Shown in pieces: positions 4,171-10,973 of a DNA stretch of 20,295 nt. Under the pieces are notes generated by a model that ran no database searches, was not told the DNA's origin, and saw nothing but the letters and a program-made list of their open reading frames with translations. Numbering within the stretch: the stretch's first letter is position 1; each line of letters starts with the position of its first letter. This DNA comes from a virus, in the IMG/VR virus record IMGVR_UViG_3300001847_000544, positions 1 to 20,295 of that record, one strand, 5' to 3'. A program made the position numbers and the translations under genes.

Positions 4171-4402
4171 GTGGTACTTGGAGGTGGCATTCCCAAATCC
4201 TAGGATAGAACCAAAGTGGAGGGCACTGTATGAAATGTCTGAAGAAGAAGGTCACATGAGAGTTGCAAACGAAGAACATCTGAATGATTTACAAGTTGAT
4301 GAAGTTATGTTTTTCGATACATATAATGAGGCAGAAGATTTCGCAGCAGATCTCACGGCTAAATATGGATATTTCACTCAGGTAAAGGAATATGTCACGT
4401 AA
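4142..4402 (+). CDS. Hypothetical protein (86 aa)
   Basis: An 86-residue protein beginning MNQVDLKTTKWYLEVAFPNP. The pattern of strand (KWYLEVAF), central region (MRVANEEHLND), strand (VDEVMFFDTY) and helix with a final strand (AEDFAADLTAKYGYFTQVKEYV) suggests a compact alpha/beta domain. The start is uncertain. The frame is open from 4115, but that overlaps the previous gene by 56 bases; ATG 4142 overlaps by 29 bases and a GTG at 4151 by 20. The 3' end overlaps the start of the AbrB-like gene by 11 bases, so these genes are probably co-translated. No function is known. Confidence 0.7.
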   Translation: MNQVDLKTTKWYLEVAFPNPRIEPKWRALYEMSEEEGHMRVANEEHLNDLQVDEVMFFDTYNEAEDFAADLTAKYGYFTQVKEYVT

Positions 4403-4559
4403 ATTTATTATAGAGTTACAGGAGTCTCCAGAGGGCGATCTCATTCTTGAGTTCCCTCAGGAGATTGTTGATGAGCTAGGACTTATGGAAGGTGATGTCC
4501 TTCGATATGAACTAGAGGAAGATCTGAACGGTTTCCGAATGTACAAGGAAGAAAAATAG
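4392..4559 (+). CDS. AbrB/MazE-like swapped-hairpin protein (55 aa)
   Basis: A 55-residue protein beginning MSRKFIIELQ. The stretch LILEFPQEIVDELGLMEGDV (residues about 17-36) is the hallmark of the SpoVT/AbrB and MazE-type swapped-hairpin DNA-binding fold: a strand, P-x-E-h-h-x-x-L-G-h, then EGDhL. Members are dimeric transcription regulators or antitoxins. No toxin gene is adjacent, so a regulatory role in phage gene expression is likelier than a toxin-antitoxin pair, and a structural relic is possible. It overlaps the preceding gene by 11 bases and is followed at once by a GC-rich palindrome (4560-4581). Small AbrB-like proteins are known in cyanophages from memory. Confidence 0.75.
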   Translation: MSRKFIIELQESPEGDLILEFPQEIVDELGLMEGDVLRYELEEDLNGFRMYKEEK

Positions 4560-4581
4560 CGCGTAGCGCGTTCGCTGCGCG
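4560..4581. repeat. GC-rich palindrome after the AbrB-like gene
   Basis: A 9-bp stem (4560-4568 with 4573-4581, one G-U wobble) closes a CGTT loop, with a run of A on both sides. GCGTAGCGC-type palindromes are common interspersed elements in cyanobacterial genomes. It lacks a downstream T-run on the plus strand. On the minus strand it would be followed by CTATTTTTC, so it could stop antisense transcription. Confidence 0.5.
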
Positions 4582-4606
4582 AAAAAACTCAAAGGGATTA
4601 TGAAAG

Positions 4607-4882
4607 ATGTTTGAAACAGAATTGTCAAAACTATTGAAGCAGAATACTCCTGCAAAAGATGCGGATCTTCTGTATATCTCTAAGGATAATGAAATTGCCC
4701 ATGAGGCACTTAATGATTGCATGACAACAATTCTAGATCGACTTAAGAATCTAGAAGAATATGCACTCATTCTTCCTAGTAAGATACAATATAAACCACC
4801 AGGTAAAGAAGAGTATTTAACTTTGAAAGAAAATCTAGATTACATTTATGAACGTTTGGAGAAGTTAGAACAGAATGTTTAA
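4607..4882 (+). CDS. Helical hypothetical protein (91 aa)
   Basis: A 91-residue protein beginning MFETELSKLLKQNTPAKDAD. Two long helices are predicted (about residues 28-55 and 66-90). Leucine-rich spacing in DRLKNLEEYALILP and the C-terminal NLDYIYERLEKLEQNV suggests coiled-coil association. AAAGGGA lies 12-18 bases before the start and may serve as a ribosome site, although a bit far. Its 3' end overlaps the oxygenase-like gene by eight bases. Function is unknown; it could be a partner of that protein. Confidence 0.7.
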   Translation: MFETELSKLLKQNTPAKDADLLYISKDNEIAHEALNDCMTTILDRLKNLEEYALILPSKIQYKPPGKEEYLTLKENLDYIYERLEKLEQNV

Positions 4883-5561
4883 TATGATTGTCAGGGACGA
4901 ATTGTATCAAGTCTCTGAAGTGAATTCAAATTTAGAGATAGAAACTATTCATACAGATCATTTAAAGTATCTGAAAGTTTCAAACTTTCTAAAATATCCT
5001 CATGAGTTTATTTCGTTATTCTCTCAATATCCTGCAGTTGTTGGTCCTTCGTATATTACAACAGCAGGTGCAAGACAGAACTTTACACCGATTGAAGTTA
5101 GAAATATTTTAATTGCTTATCAGGAAATTCTTGATACCATTCGTCTCAAAGTTAATCCTGTGAAATGGATTAGCTCCACAAATATCATGTGGGATGGAAT
5201 GGTAGGTATGACAGGATGCAATAAACCTCATTATGATGCAACAACCATGGTAGCAAATTTGTGGTTGTCTGAGCATAATGGTGGCACTGCTTTCTATTGC
5301 TATAAAGGGAACAAATATAATAAGTCAGATTTGGAAGGAGAGAATATTTTCTGGGAGTTAAGTCCTGAATTAAAAGTGTGGGAGAACTTTGAAGGTGATA
5401 ACGAGTGGAAAAAATATCATCTGATTCCCACAGAATTCAATACAGTTTACATTTATGATGGAACATTCTTTCATGCTCCATATCCACAGTTAAATGATCA
5501 GTATCGATATTCTCTTGTGTCATTTTATCATGATACGATTAACTTCTCTGAGCACGTCTAA
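4875..5561 (+). CDS. 2-oxoglutarate/Fe(II) oxygenase-like protein (228 aa)
   Basis: A 228-residue protein with the metal-ligand pattern of 2OG-Fe(II) dioxygenases. His119 and Asp121 lie in KPHYDATTMVANLWLS, His200 in FFHAPYP, and Arg211 in YRYSLVSF is a likely 2-oxoglutarate carboxylate ligand. GGTAFYCYKG (about 136-145) fits the core double-stranded beta-helix. The closest family I recall is DUF6445-type; the natural substrate is unknown. Such enzymes are frequent in cyanophages and are thought to modify proteins, nucleic acids or small metabolites. ATG 4875 overlaps the preceding gene by eight bases; ATG 4884 is an alternative. It lies directly before the late structural block, so modifying virion proteins is possible but unproven. 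Confidence 0.75.
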   Translation: MFNMIVRDELYQVSEVNSNLEIETIHTDHLKYLKVSNFLKYPHEFISLFSQYPAVVGPSYITTAGARQNFTPIEVRNILIAYQEILDTIRLKVNPVKWISSTNIMWDGMVGMTGCNKPHYDATTMVANLWLSEHNGGTAFYCYKGNKYNKSDLEGENIFWELSPELKVWENFEGDNEWKKYHLIPTEFNTVYIYDGTFFHAPYPQLNDQYRYSLVSFYHDTINFSEHV

Positions 5562-5564
5562 ATA
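5558..5564 (+). promoter_or_regulatory. Late promoter box CTAAATA
   Basis: CTAAATA overlaps the TAA of the oxygenase-like gene and lies 26 bases before ATG 5590. Position and sequence fit a T4-type cyanophage late promoter for the large structural gene. Confidence 0.6.
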
Positions 5565-5589
5565 ATTTGGAATAGTACTAACATATATA

Positions 5590-8500
5590 ATGCCTTGCTC
5601 CAATAATAACTGCAGCAATTTTACTCCTACAGGAGACGGTAGTGGAGATGTAGGAGTATCTCCAGTTGGAGTGCAGATGACAAAAGTTGTTTATCCAGCA
5701 TGGGATCAATCTGAGATTAATGCACCAGATTGGGAACGTGATCGCATGATGTATTACTATAATGATGTCTGCGAAACATCGTATTCAATTGGTGGACTTC
5801 ATACAGTTAGGGGTTCAACTAATGATGCTGTTGGTGCTGGAAATCCAACTACAGAAGTTGAATTTGGATTATCTGGAGTTGAAAATCCAAATGCAGGAAA
5901 AGTTAGATCAGTTTTAGGTACAAATTATTGGTGGGAAAATAGAACAGATCTTTGCCCAACAAGTTTTTATGGTTATGGTGGATGGGGAGCAGCTGCAAAT
6001 CGTCCAAATTTAAAAGTTAGATATTGGGATTGGTATCCATCAGAAATTAGTTTTGAACCCGTTTCATCAGATACTTGGTTCTCCTACATGTGGGACACTA
6101 CAAATGGTGTTGTTGGAAGACCATGCTATGTGATGTGTTATTTTATGTACACAAGACTGTCTACTGGAAGTTATGGTAGTGGTAAAACTGCTTATTCTAC
6201 AAGTCGTTACAACACTTATTATGGTTTAAGAAGAGTTCCTTTTACATGTGCTTGTACACCGAAGGAAACTTATGTCTATTATGAAATTGAAGATGGGAAA
6301 ATAACAGAACAAGAGGATCCTGATCCATATCCAATTATTTGGTCAGTTGGAACAAAAACTCAAAAGATTGCATTTCAATATCCAGGTGGTGTAGTTGATT
6401 CTACAGTTACGATTCGATTAGCTGGGATTGAAACTCAAAAAGATGTATTAACACTAGGTTCATGGACTCAAGCTTATACTTCATCAGGAGGATATATAGC
6501 TGAGGTATATACTGAATATGGAAAAGCAGAAGGATTTTTAAAAACAAATAATACTGGACATAGGTACAATACTCAACTTGAATGCAGATCTGGTTCTACT
6601 GTTGTTGCTAAATTAAATGCAACGTTTAGACCTGCAAATGGATTGGGTGATAGTGGTTATCCAGATTCAAAAGTGAAGATCACAGGTATCGAAACAACAT
6701 CAAATACACCATCAATTACAAATGGAACAACTTATGATTTGTATGCAAGATATGAAACTAATAGTAAAAACCAATTTAAAATTGGTGAGGTTCAATTCAC
6801 AAGTGTAGCCAGATCAAATACAAAAAAAGGTGTAGCAATTACATTCCATGTAAATGAACCAAAACAGGTTACTTCTGGAATGATCGGTTCATCTCTTTCT
6901 AGTCTTGGTTTTTATAAAGTTTGGGATGGTTCATCTGGTCCTACCTATCAATCACCACAAGGAAATGGAGTGTGGGAATCTGAAAATACTAATGTAATTA
7001 AAGATTATACCTTACCAAATGGTGCGGTAATTCGCATGAGAATTTCTTCGGTTAAAAATGGAAGTAATTGGTATACAAACTGGAAAATACTAAGAATTAT
7101 TCGTAGAGGGTCAAATTATGCAACTGGAGATGGAGTAACGTATACAGGTCAAAATACTTATTATTTGTATTATCCAAACGCAGATGCAGCAAATAAAGTT
7201 GGTATTGCATTAATGGTCTCAAAGACACAAGATGGAAATTTCTCACAAGGTTCAACACTATTGCAAGTTGGAGATACAATTAATGGATGGACAATATCAC
7301 GTTTAAAACACAGTGATGATGAATTTAATACTCATGTAGCAGAACTTATAAAAGGCACAAATTCATTTACTGCAGATACAACATATACTTCTGGTATAGG
7401 AATAGCAGTTAAAGTTCTTGCTGGGTGGGGAATAGCAAATAGGGCTATGTTGATTGGTAGATATGAATTTCAAAGAAAGGAGATTGTATATTCAACAGCA
7501 CAAGTTGATGGTGATGTACCTCAAGAAGAATATGAAATTGTTAAACCAAAACTTCAAGCTGTTGTGGAAAATGGAAAAATAACAAAAGTTCAAATTATTA
7601 ATCCAGGAAGAAATTTACAGGATCCTAGAATTGAACCAATCAAAATTGCTGTTGAATATCCACCAACATATGTAAATCATACAAAATATGTCAATAATAT
7701 GGAATCTGGAGATAATCCTGATATTGCTTGGTCAAAAGCTAGAGGTACAGGAAAATTAGCAAAATTGCAACCAGTATTTTCAGAAGGTATTTTAGTTGAT
7801 GTTAAAGTTATTAATGGTGGTAGTGGTTATTCATCTACTAAACCACCATATGTAGAAGTTCCATATATTGCCAAAGAAGAAGTAACTAGTTTAGAAGCTG
7901 GCACATCAGTAGAAAAAAGAGAAGGTGGGGGATCAAAACAATTATTTGAAAAATCCGAAGCCTTTAAAGCGATGGCAAAAGTTGATTACAAGATGGGTAA
8001 GTTGGATCTTGATGTTGATGATATGACTCAATATTATACAAAAAATCCCACAACTGGTGCATTTGAATTTGATTCCAAAAAAGTTCCATATACTGAATAT
8101 ACTCAAAAAGGATTTACTTATAGCAACTATACAAGTTTACAAAATCAACATTATGCACCCAAATCATATAGCAAATTAAAAGGTAGTATTAAAGATTTAA
8201 ACAAGAAAAAGAATGCACAAGTATATGTTGCTCCAAAAACAGGAACAAGTAAAAGTTGGGCTCAACAATTTTTACCACCTACAAGTAAAGAAAAAAATAA
8301 AGAATTATCTCCAGATTACAAAACTCTTCTATCTGAGATGAAAAAAACTGATGAAAAAAATAAACAGGCTACTGTTACGAATAAAATTTCTAATGAAAGA
8401 TCAAATGATCTAAAAGGACTATTATCTAAAAATAGTGTTTCATATCCAAATGAATTTAATATTGAACCAAGCAAAGCAGATTTAAGTTATACTGGTCAAA

Positions 8501-9423
8501 ATATCAAAACTGATGATTTGACAATTAAATCATATGAATCTAAATCATCATCAGTTAAAATAACTACTTCAACATCAAATGTTCAGTATTATCCTCAAGC
8601 ATTTAAAGATTTTTATAAAGATAATTTAAATCCAAAAGATCACAAAGCACTATTAGAATTAATGGACTCTAATGATAAGACACATGAGGAAAATATTAAT
8701 AGCTTGTGGAAAAGAGATTTGGATTCTGCAAGAACTTTTGTGTACGATGGGGTGTCTACTCAAACTGTTAAATATGCTTTTTATAATTTACCCTGTGCTT
8801 CAGCAGATTTTAAATACATGTTGAATGGTTTTTGTCCAGATCCAAGACCAACAACAAATATTAAAATTACTCTTGGAGTAAAGGTTAATAACCAAGATTA
8901 TACAAATGAACGTGGACCTTGCAAAAAATGCATTTATACTGATGCTGCAACAATTTCTGCATATAATAGTTTAGTAAGTTCTTATGGTTCAGGTAATGTA
9001 TCCATGGAAGATGCTTGGTGTCAAACTTATGCTTTCCCAACTTATTATGCTGCTCATACTGATGGTATTCCAAAGGGAATACCATTTGGAGCATACTCAC
9101 TTCCATACTTATCTACAATTTTTGGTGGATATACAAGATCATATATAAAATCTCAATATGGAAAACAATACGTATATGAAGGTTGTCATGATTATGAAGT
9201 ATCTGGATTTTTACAAGTTTTACACGATCTCACTTTAGAGGGAGATATTTTTACTGCGGCATTAGAAAAATATGGTAATCCCTATGATTATAAGTGTGGA
9301 AGAGTTTATGAAGATGGTATTGCAATTAGTCAATTAGATCTAAATAATACTATAGGTGCATCTGAGGATTATCTTCCTGGAGCACCAAATCAATTATCAA
9401 GTCCAATTGTATCAGAAGCATAA
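5590..9423 (+). CDS. Large virion structural protein (1277 aa), unassigned
   Basis: A 1277-residue protein rich in Thr, Ser, Asn, Gly and Tyr, with the beta-strand repetition usual for tail or baseplate proteins. Residues about 1-250 are Tyr/Trp-rich with several cysteines. About 250-640 look like repeated beta domains. About 660-750 hold two GxGY-like units (GKITKVQIINPG, GGSGYSSTKPP) related to those of the giant protein at 12971. About 780-1020 is Lys-rich and probably flexible. The C-terminal part (about 1060-1250) has regularly placed cysteines (CKKC, WCQTY, EGCHDY, YKCGR) that could bind a metal or form disulfides. No enzyme motif is seen. ATG 5590 has no Shine-Dalgarno but follows a late box. 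It overlaps the PAAR gene by one base, which suggests a baseplate or spike-associated role. Confidence 0.85.
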   Translation: MPCSNNNCSNFTPTGDGSGDVGVSPVGVQMTKVVYPAWDQSEINAPDWERDRMMYYYNDVCETSYSIGGLHTVRGSTNDAVGAGNPTTEVEFGLSGVENPNAGKVRSVLGTNYWWENRTDLCPTSFYGYGGWGAAANRPNLKVRYWDWYPSEISFEPVSSDTWFSYMWDTTNGVVGRPCYVMCYFMYTRLSTGSYGSGKTAYSTSRYNTYYGLRRVPFTCACTPKETYVYYEIEDGKITEQEDPDPYPIIWSVGTKTQKIAFQYPGGVVDSTVTIRLAGIETQKDVLTLGSWTQAYTSSGGYIAEVYTEYGKAEGFLKTNNTGHRYNTQLECRSGSTVVAKLNATFRPANGLGDSGYPDSKVKITGIETTSNTPSITNGTTYDLYARYETNSKNQFKIGEVQFTSVARSNTKKGVAITFHVNEPKQVTSGMIGSSLSSLGFYKVWDGSSGPTYQSPQGNGVWESENTNVIKDYTLPNGAVIRMRISSVKNGSNWYTNWKILRIIRRGSNYATGDGVTYTGQNTYYLYYPNADAANKVGIALMVSKTQDGNFSQGSTLLQVGDTINGWTISRLKHSDDEFNTHVAELIKGTNSFTADTTYTSGIGIAVKVLAGWGIANRAMLIGRYEFQRKEIVYSTAQVDGDVPQEEYEIVKPKLQAVVENGKITKVQIINPGRNLQDPRIEPIKIAVEYPPTYVNHTKYVNNMESGDNPDIAWSKARGTGKLAKLQPVFSEGILVDVKVINGGSGYSSTKPPYVEVPYIAKEEVTSLEAGTSVEKREGGGSKQLFEKSEAFKAMAKVDYKMGKLDLDVDDMTQYYTKNPTTGAFEFDSKKVPYTEYTQKGFTYSNYTSLQNQHYAPKSYSKLKGSIKDLNKKKNAQVYVAPKTGTSKSWAQQFLPPTSKEKNKELSPDYKTLLSEMKKTDEKNKQATVTNKISNERSNDLKGLLSKNSVSYPNEFNIEPSKADLSYTGQNIKTDDLTIKSYESKSSSVKITTSTSNVQYYPQAFKDFYKDNLNPKDHKALLELMDSNDKTHEENINSLWKRDLDSARTFVYDGVSTQTVKYAFYNLPCASADFKYMLNGFCPDPRPTTNIKITLGVKVNNQDYTNERGPCKKCIYTDAATISAYNSLVSSYGSGNVSMEDAWCQTYAFPTYYAAHTDGIPKGIPFGAYSLPYLSTIFGGYTRSYIKSQYGKQYVYEGCHDYEVSGFLQVLHDLTLEGDIFTAALEKYGNPYDYKCGRVYEDGIAISQLDLNNTIGASEDYLPGAPNQLSSPIVSEA

Positions 9424-10031
9424 TGCCTAGGTTTGTAGGAACTGTAACAGGAACTTGTACTGGTGAGGGTAAACCAATACCAGCTAACATCCACCAGGTC
9501 ACTGTAGGGCATACAGGACCTGGTAGCGGTGCTCCGTGTTGTGTACCAGCACCAAAAGGATGTCCAGTTGAAGCTGGAGGACAAAATACCCTCGCAAAAA
9601 CCAAACCTTTGGCAGTTGTTTCACAGACATGCATGTGGCCACCTCAAACTACAGTACACAAAGTTCCAGCAACTGCATGTAAAACTGTTAAAGTTAATGG
9701 GCAAATTCCCTTATTAGATGGTGATATTTTAACAGATCATATAACACCATCTACAAATATGATTCAACATATGTTTGCTACTCCACCAGTACCAAAAGCT
9801 TGTTCTCCATGTACTATTCCCGTCCTTATTCCCTGCACTGGATCGCTTTTATCTACGGAAGATTCGACAACAGGTTCTGGACCTGGAAAAGGTCACATAA
9901 GAAAAGTAATTGCAACTACAGCAACTGTATTTTTTGAGGGAAGAAAGGTAGCTGCAATTGGAGATCCATTAGGTCCACCATGTTTTGCTAAGATTTCTAA
10001 GGGTGCAACAAACGTGGTAGTTGGCAAATAG
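9423..10031 (+). CDS. PAAR-repeat tail-spike tip protein (gp5.4-like, 202 aa)
   Basis: A 202-residue protein with PAAR-repeat features: GKPIPANIHQVTVGHTGPG near the N terminus, VKVNGQIPLLDGDILTDH at about 89-106 and VFFEGRKVAAIGDPLGPP at about 169-186 followed by a Gly/Val-rich end. PAAR proteins form a sharp cone, often with bound metal, that caps the central spike of phage tails and type VI secretion systems; T4 gp5.4 is the phage example. This one has ten cysteines (12, 39, 40, 47, 70, 86, 127, 130, 138, 187) and is about twice the length of gp5.4, so it may carry an extra domain or two PAAR-like halves. It starts within the TAA of the preceding gene. Confidence 0.85.
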   Translation: MPRFVGTVTGTCTGEGKPIPANIHQVTVGHTGPGSGAPCCVPAPKGCPVEAGGQNTLAKTKPLAVVSQTCMWPPQTTVHKVPATACKTVKVNGQIPLLDGDILTDHITPSTNMIQHMFATPPVPKACSPCTIPVLIPCTGSLLSTEDSTTGSGPGKGHIRKVIATTATVFFEGRKVAAIGDPLGPPCFAKISKGATNVVVGK

Positions 10032-10049
10032 TAAAAAATGTGGTAAAAT
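10021..10049 (+). promoter_or_regulatory. Sigma-70-type promoter of the 48-residue gene
   Basis: TTGGCA (10021-10026, 5/6) is followed by a 17-base spacer and TAAAAT (10044-10049, 5/6), with TGG just before it as an extended -10. It overlaps the 3' end of the PAAR gene. Host-type promoters are unexpected inside a late gene block. Confidence 0.6.
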
Positions 10050-10072
10050 CAAACAGTCTTTAAGGAGATAAT

Positions 10073-10219
10073 ATGGCAAAATCTAAAGGTTCACTCACAA
10101 AATCAAATTATATCCCTGGGCCACCCAAAAAATCCCGTCAAGGAAGAGGATTAGGAACCAAATATGCTGCATCTAGTCGTAATTCAGCACCTAAAAAGTA
10201 TAGAGGTCAAGGAAAATAA
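10073..10219 (+). CDS. Highly basic small protein (48 aa), moron-like unit
   Basis: A 48-residue protein beginning MAKSKGSLTKSNYIPGPPKK and ending KKYRGQGK. It has nine lysines, four arginines and no acidic residue, so it is probably disordered until bound to nucleic acid or an acidic partner. I recall a similar Gly/Lys/Arg-rich small protein as conserved in cyanophages at this position; its function is unknown. TAAGGAGA six bases before the start is the best Shine-Dalgarno in the window. A host-type promoter precedes it and a strong terminator follows, so it forms an independent transcription unit within the structural genes. Packaging, DNA binding or ribosome interaction are guesses. Confidence 0.8.
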   Translation: MAKSKGSLTKSNYIPGPPKKSRQGRGLGTKYAASSRNSAPKKYRGQGK

Positions 10220-10227
10220 TAAATTTT

Positions 10228-10258
10228 AAGGCAAAAATGTAAATTTTTGCCTTTTTTT
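10228..10258 (+). terminator. Strong intrinsic terminator
   Basis: A perfect 11-bp stem (10228-10238 with 10243-10253) with GTAA loop is followed by a run of T to 10258. It closes the 48-residue gene's unit and would separate it from the gp25-gp6 transcript. Confidence 0.85.
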
Positions 10259-10318
10259 GTCAAAAATCGGGATAGCAACCCCGTAAAAAGTTCTGTTTAA
10301 CCCTTATGGAGCAAACAG

Positions 10319-10519
10319 ATGGCAAAAAATCCAAATCCAGACCGAATTTCAAGCATAATGCAAGAAAATTTTGGTACAGTTTGTCTAATTACAGACATAC
10401 AAGCTGACAAATACTTAAAAAAATTAAAAAAACCTACCAATCAACCGCCCGAAGATCGTTATTCCCGTCCATGCGGAGGTAAAGGCGGGTTTGATGACTA
10501 TGTAGAAAGGTGGCATTAA
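10319..10519 (+). CDS. Small hypothetical protein (66 aa)
   Basis: A 66-residue protein beginning MAKNPNPDRISSIMQENFG, with a lysine-rich centre (KYLKKLKKPTNQPP) and a C terminus RPCGGKGGFDDYVERWH. It is preceded by ATGGAG at 10306-10311, a possible ribosome site eight bases before the start. It contains two cysteines and no recognised domain. It lies between the terminator at 10228-10258 and the late box at 10523, with no clear promoter of its own. It could be read from upstream transcripts that pass the terminator. Function is unknown. Confidence 0.6.
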   Translation: MAKNPNPDRISSIMQENFGTVCLITDIQADKYLKKLKKPTNQPPEDRYSRPCGGKGGFDDYVERWH

Positions 10520-10522
10520 TCG

Positions 10523-10530
10523 TATAAATA
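10523..10530 (+). promoter_or_regulatory. gp25 late promoter: Late promoter TATAAATA
   Basis: TATAAATA is an exact T4 late promoter core, 27 bases before the gp25 start. It is the best late box in the window and should drive gp25-gp6 and perhaps the giant gene downstream. Confidence 0.8.
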
Positions 10531-10531
10531 T

Positions 10532-10548
10532 TCGATAGATACTATCGA
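10532..10548 (+). promoter_or_regulatory. Short palindrome in the gp25 leader
   Basis: TCGATAG and CTATCGA (10532-10538, 10542-10548) form a perfect 7-bp inverted repeat with a 3-base loop, between the late box and the start codon at 10557. It would lie at the 5' end of the late transcript and could stabilise it or bind a dimeric regulator. Confidence 0.45.
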
Positions 10549-10556
10549 TTATTCTA

Positions 10557-10973
10557 ATGCCACTAAGGTCTTCAGAAGAAACTAGATATATTAGATCCTA
10601 TTCAGATATAAATGTTGACTTTAGGAATAATCCGATTACAAAAGACATTTATCCTGTCAGAAACGAGGCTGCAATTACACAATCAATAAAAAATCTTGTT
10701 CAAACTCGTTTTGGGGAAAGATTAATGCAACCAACAATAGGATCTAATGTATATAATATGTTATTTGAACCACTAGACGTTTTTAGTGGCATAGAACTCC
10801 AGGATAGAATCTTCAGAACCATTAAAAACTATGAACGTCGAGTAGAAGTTCAAGAAGTTTCAGTAGCAATTATGGATGATGAAGATTCTGCTATTGTAGT
10901 AGTGACTTATAGAATTATTGGTGAACCACAACTTATTAAAAACCAGTTTATTCTAGAAAGGCCATCTTCATGA
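10557..10973 (+). CDS. 25: Baseplate wedge subunit gp25 (GPW/gp25 family, 138 aa)
   Basis: A 138-residue protein with the family pattern: DFRNNPITKDIYPVRNEAAI near the N terminus, then QSIKNLVQTRFGERLMQP and GSNVYNMLFEPLD (about 42-75), and a beta-strand C terminus with VVTYRIIGEPQ. In T4, gp25 joins the gp6-gp7 core bundle of the baseplate wedge and helps start sheath assembly; relatives occur in type VI secretion (TssE). T4 gp25 is 132 residues, so the length fits. The start codon has no clear Shine-Dalgarno sequence but follows a late promoter. The stop overlaps the gp6 start by four bases (ATGA). Confidence 0.93.
   Translation: MPLRSSEETRYIRSYSDINVDFRNNPITKDIYPVRNEAAITQSIKNLVQTRFGERLMQPTIGSNVYNMLFEPLDVFSGIELQDRIFRTIKNYERRVEVQEVSVAIMDDEDSAIVVVTYRIIGEPQLIKNQFILERPSS

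Noticed and set aside
7563-7571. Isolated TGTGGAAAA matches at 7563-7571 and 8705-8713, and TTATCCACA at 12221-12229, as further DnaA boxes
   Set aside because: They are single and inside coding sequence of A+T-rich genes; chance occurrence is likely.
9350-9634. Minus-strand ORFs opposite the PAAR gene and elsewhere, such as 478-753, 2192-2575, 2862-3227, 16783-17004 and 19222-19857
   Set aside because: They are antisense to well-supported genes, mirror their codon pattern and have no promoter, ribosome site or recognisable product.
10268-10283. CGGG...CCCG hairpin after the strong terminator
   Set aside because: The 4-bp stem with a long loop and no T-run is too weak to claim.
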